This document shows positions 6,273 to 7,357 of a stretch of DNA of 7,357 nucleotides, piece by piece. How positions within the stretch are numbered: the first letter of the stretch is position 1; each line of letters begins with the position of its first letter. Under the pieces are notes generated by a model. The model did not search any database. It was given only the letters and a program-made list of their open reading frames with translations, and was not told the DNA's origin. The translations under genes and the position numbers were made by a program. Source of the DNA: an uncultured Steroidobacter sp. (GTDB lineage: Bacteria; Pseudomonadota; Gammaproteobacteria; Steroidobacterales; Steroidobacteraceae); NCBI GenBank assembly GCA_946478975.1, contig CAMLEO010000325.1:1-7357 (forward strand), written 5' to 3'.

Positions 6273-7357
6273 TGTTGAGGTGCGCTCGTCAGCGCGCGAC
6301 GGAGCTTGTCGGAATCGCCGTCGCTCTGTGGCGGGTGGTAGTCTGCGGCGCAGATGAAATGTCTGGCGCGTTTCAAGGTTGCGCCCAGGGTCTTCAGGTC
6401 TTCGTAACGCAGCTTGCGATGACGACGCGAGCTGATGATGCGATCGATGATTCGCACGCCCAGGCCGGGGACTCGCAGCAGCAAGTGCCGCTCGGCGGTG
6501 TTTACATCCACAGGAAACAACTGGCGGTTGGCGAGCGCCCAGGTCGTCTTCGGATCCACGTTCAGATCCAGTTTGCCGCCGGGCATGGCGTGGCCCAGTT
6601 CGCTCAACGAGAATTCGTAGTAACGCATCAGCCAATCGGCTTGATACAACCGATGCTCGCGCATCAACGGCGGTGCGCGATTCGGCAAGCGCGAGGAGGC
6701 GCGTTGAATCGGGCTGAACGCAGAATAATAAATGCGGCGCAGTTTGTACGAGCGATACAGCGTGTCCGCCGTGTCCATGATCGATGCGTCGGAGCTGTCG
6801 TCGGCGCCGACGATGAGTTGTGTGCTTTGGCCGGCGGGCGAGAAACGCGGCGCTTTGGCGCCGGCGTCGGCTTTCTCATCGAGCTTGAGACGAATCTCAC
6901 CCATCGCACGCTTGATGGAAACATCGCTCTTTTCCGGCGCGAGCGTCGTCAGCGCTTCACGGCTCGGCAACTCGATGTTCACGCTCAGTCGATCGGCGTA
7001 GCGGCCGGCGGCTTCGATCAGCTCGGCGCTGGCTTCCGGAATCGTCTTTAAATGAATGTAGCCGCGGAACTCATGTTCTTCGCGCAGGGCGCGAGCGACC
7101 AGCACCAGTTGTTCCATCGTGTAATCCGCCGAGCGGATGATGCCGGAGCTCAGGAACAGCCCTTCGATGTAATTGCGACGATAGAAAGAGAGTGTGAGAT
7201 CGACGACTTCCTGCGGCGAGAATCGCGCCCGAGGAATGTCGCTCGAGCGGCGGTTGATGCAATACAGGCAGTCGTACAGGCAGAAGTTGGTGAGCAGGAT
7301 CTTGAGCAGCGACACGCATCGACCGTCCGGCGTGTAGCTGTGGCAGATGCCCATGCC
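6257..7357 (-). CDS. Radical SAM putative DNA modification/repair protein, UDG-linked family (5' end cut by window edge)
   Basis: 366 residues are visible; counting is from the Met at 7354, which is probably internal. Relatives carry roughly 40 more residues before the G-I-C-H-S-Y-T-P-D-G motif, and the frame is open to the window edge, so the real start lies beyond 7357. The 4Fe-4S motif CxxxCxxC is Cys25, Cys29, Cys32 (CLYDCLYC), followed by INRRSSD and the glycine-bearing GLFLSSGI (65-72). A C-terminal helix-hairpin-helix region (LLRVPGLGVRIIDRII, 292-307; YEDLKTLG, 317-324) suggests DNA binding. The protein ends QQSLF, a match to the QxxLF sliding-clamp-binding pattern. This family is known mainly from constant pairing with a UDG gene, as here; the substrate is unknown. 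It may act on a damaged base or on UdgX-DNA adducts, but neither is shown. It is probably the first gene visible of the repair operon. Confidence 0.93.
   Translation of the reverse strand, partial: GMGICHSYTPDGRCVSLLKILLTNFCLYDCLYCINRRSSDIPRARFSPQEVVDLTLSFYRRNYIEGLFLSSGIIRSADYTMEQLVLVARALREEHEFRGYIHLKTIPEASAELIEAAGRYADRLSVNIELPSREALTTLAPEKSDVSIKRAMGEIRLKLDEKADAGAKAPRFSPAGQSTQLIVGADDSSDASIMDTADTLYRSYKLRRIYYSAFSPIQRASSRLPNRAPPLMREHRLYQADWLMRYYEFSLSELGHAMPGGKLDLNVDPKTTWALANRQLFPVDVNTAERHLLLRVPGLGVRIIDRIISSRRHRKLRYEDLKTLGATLKRARHFICAADYHPPQSDGDSDKLRRALTSAPQQQSLF

Noticed and set aside
6228..6635. 135-residue minus-strand frame ending in MYSRQSLF
   Set aside because: Most of it overlaps the radical SAM gene in another frame and has no domain features. 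Only its last 8 codons lie in the gap, and those are explained by the tandem duplication.
6272..7051. 259-residue open frame on the plus strand
   Set aside because: Antisense to the radical SAM gene with no recognisable motif; the minus-strand product has the CxxxCxxC and helix-hairpin-helix motifs.

Overview
The window is a GC-rich bacterial chromosomal segment, probably from a Pseudomonadota species. That placement rests on gene families, GC-rich codon use and compact organisation; no marker fixes the genus. All real genes lie on the minus strand, so transcription runs from the right edge to the left edge. There is no RNA gene, IS element or CRISPR array. Apart from four short gaps (31, 19, 75 and 53 bp), everything is coding.

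Reading in the direction of transcription, positions 7357 to 2206 hold a tight four-gene DNA-repair block: (1) a radical SAM protein of the family linked to uracil-DNA glycosylases, with a C-terminal helix-hairpin-helix region and a terminal sliding-clamp-like motif (start outside the window); (2) a DUF4130-UdgX fusion carrying the R-loop histidine known to bond covalently to uracil-DNA; (3) a metallo-beta-lactamase-fold 'ligase-associated' exonuclease; (4) an ATP-dependent DNA ligase of the cisplatin-damage-response type. Spacings are 31 bp, 19 bp and a 4-bp ATGA overlap, which indicates an operon. Two gene pairs, radical SAM/UdgX and exonuclease/ligase, are each known as conserved pairs. Here they are consecutive in one apparent transcription unit, while the Lhr-type helicase and the metallophosphoesterase that often accompany the exonuclease/ligase pair are not between or directly downstream of them. 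A plausible but untested model is that the first two proteins recognise or process damaged bases and the last two resect and seal the DNA.

Positions 2205 to 1 hold unrelated metabolism: a small zinc-binding GFA-family protein, then the N-terminal 576 residues of a MaeB-type malic enzyme fused to a phosphotransacetylase-like domain, cut by the left edge. The 75-bp and 53-bp gaps in front of these genes contain inverted repeats and weak promoter-like hexamers, so each may have its own promoter.

The points most worth checking are the combined repair operon, the clamp-binding-like C-terminus of the radical SAM protein, and a 29-bp tandem duplication at the radical SAM/UdgX junction. The duplication copies the end of one gene and the start of the next and leaves an 8-codon mini-ORF between them.
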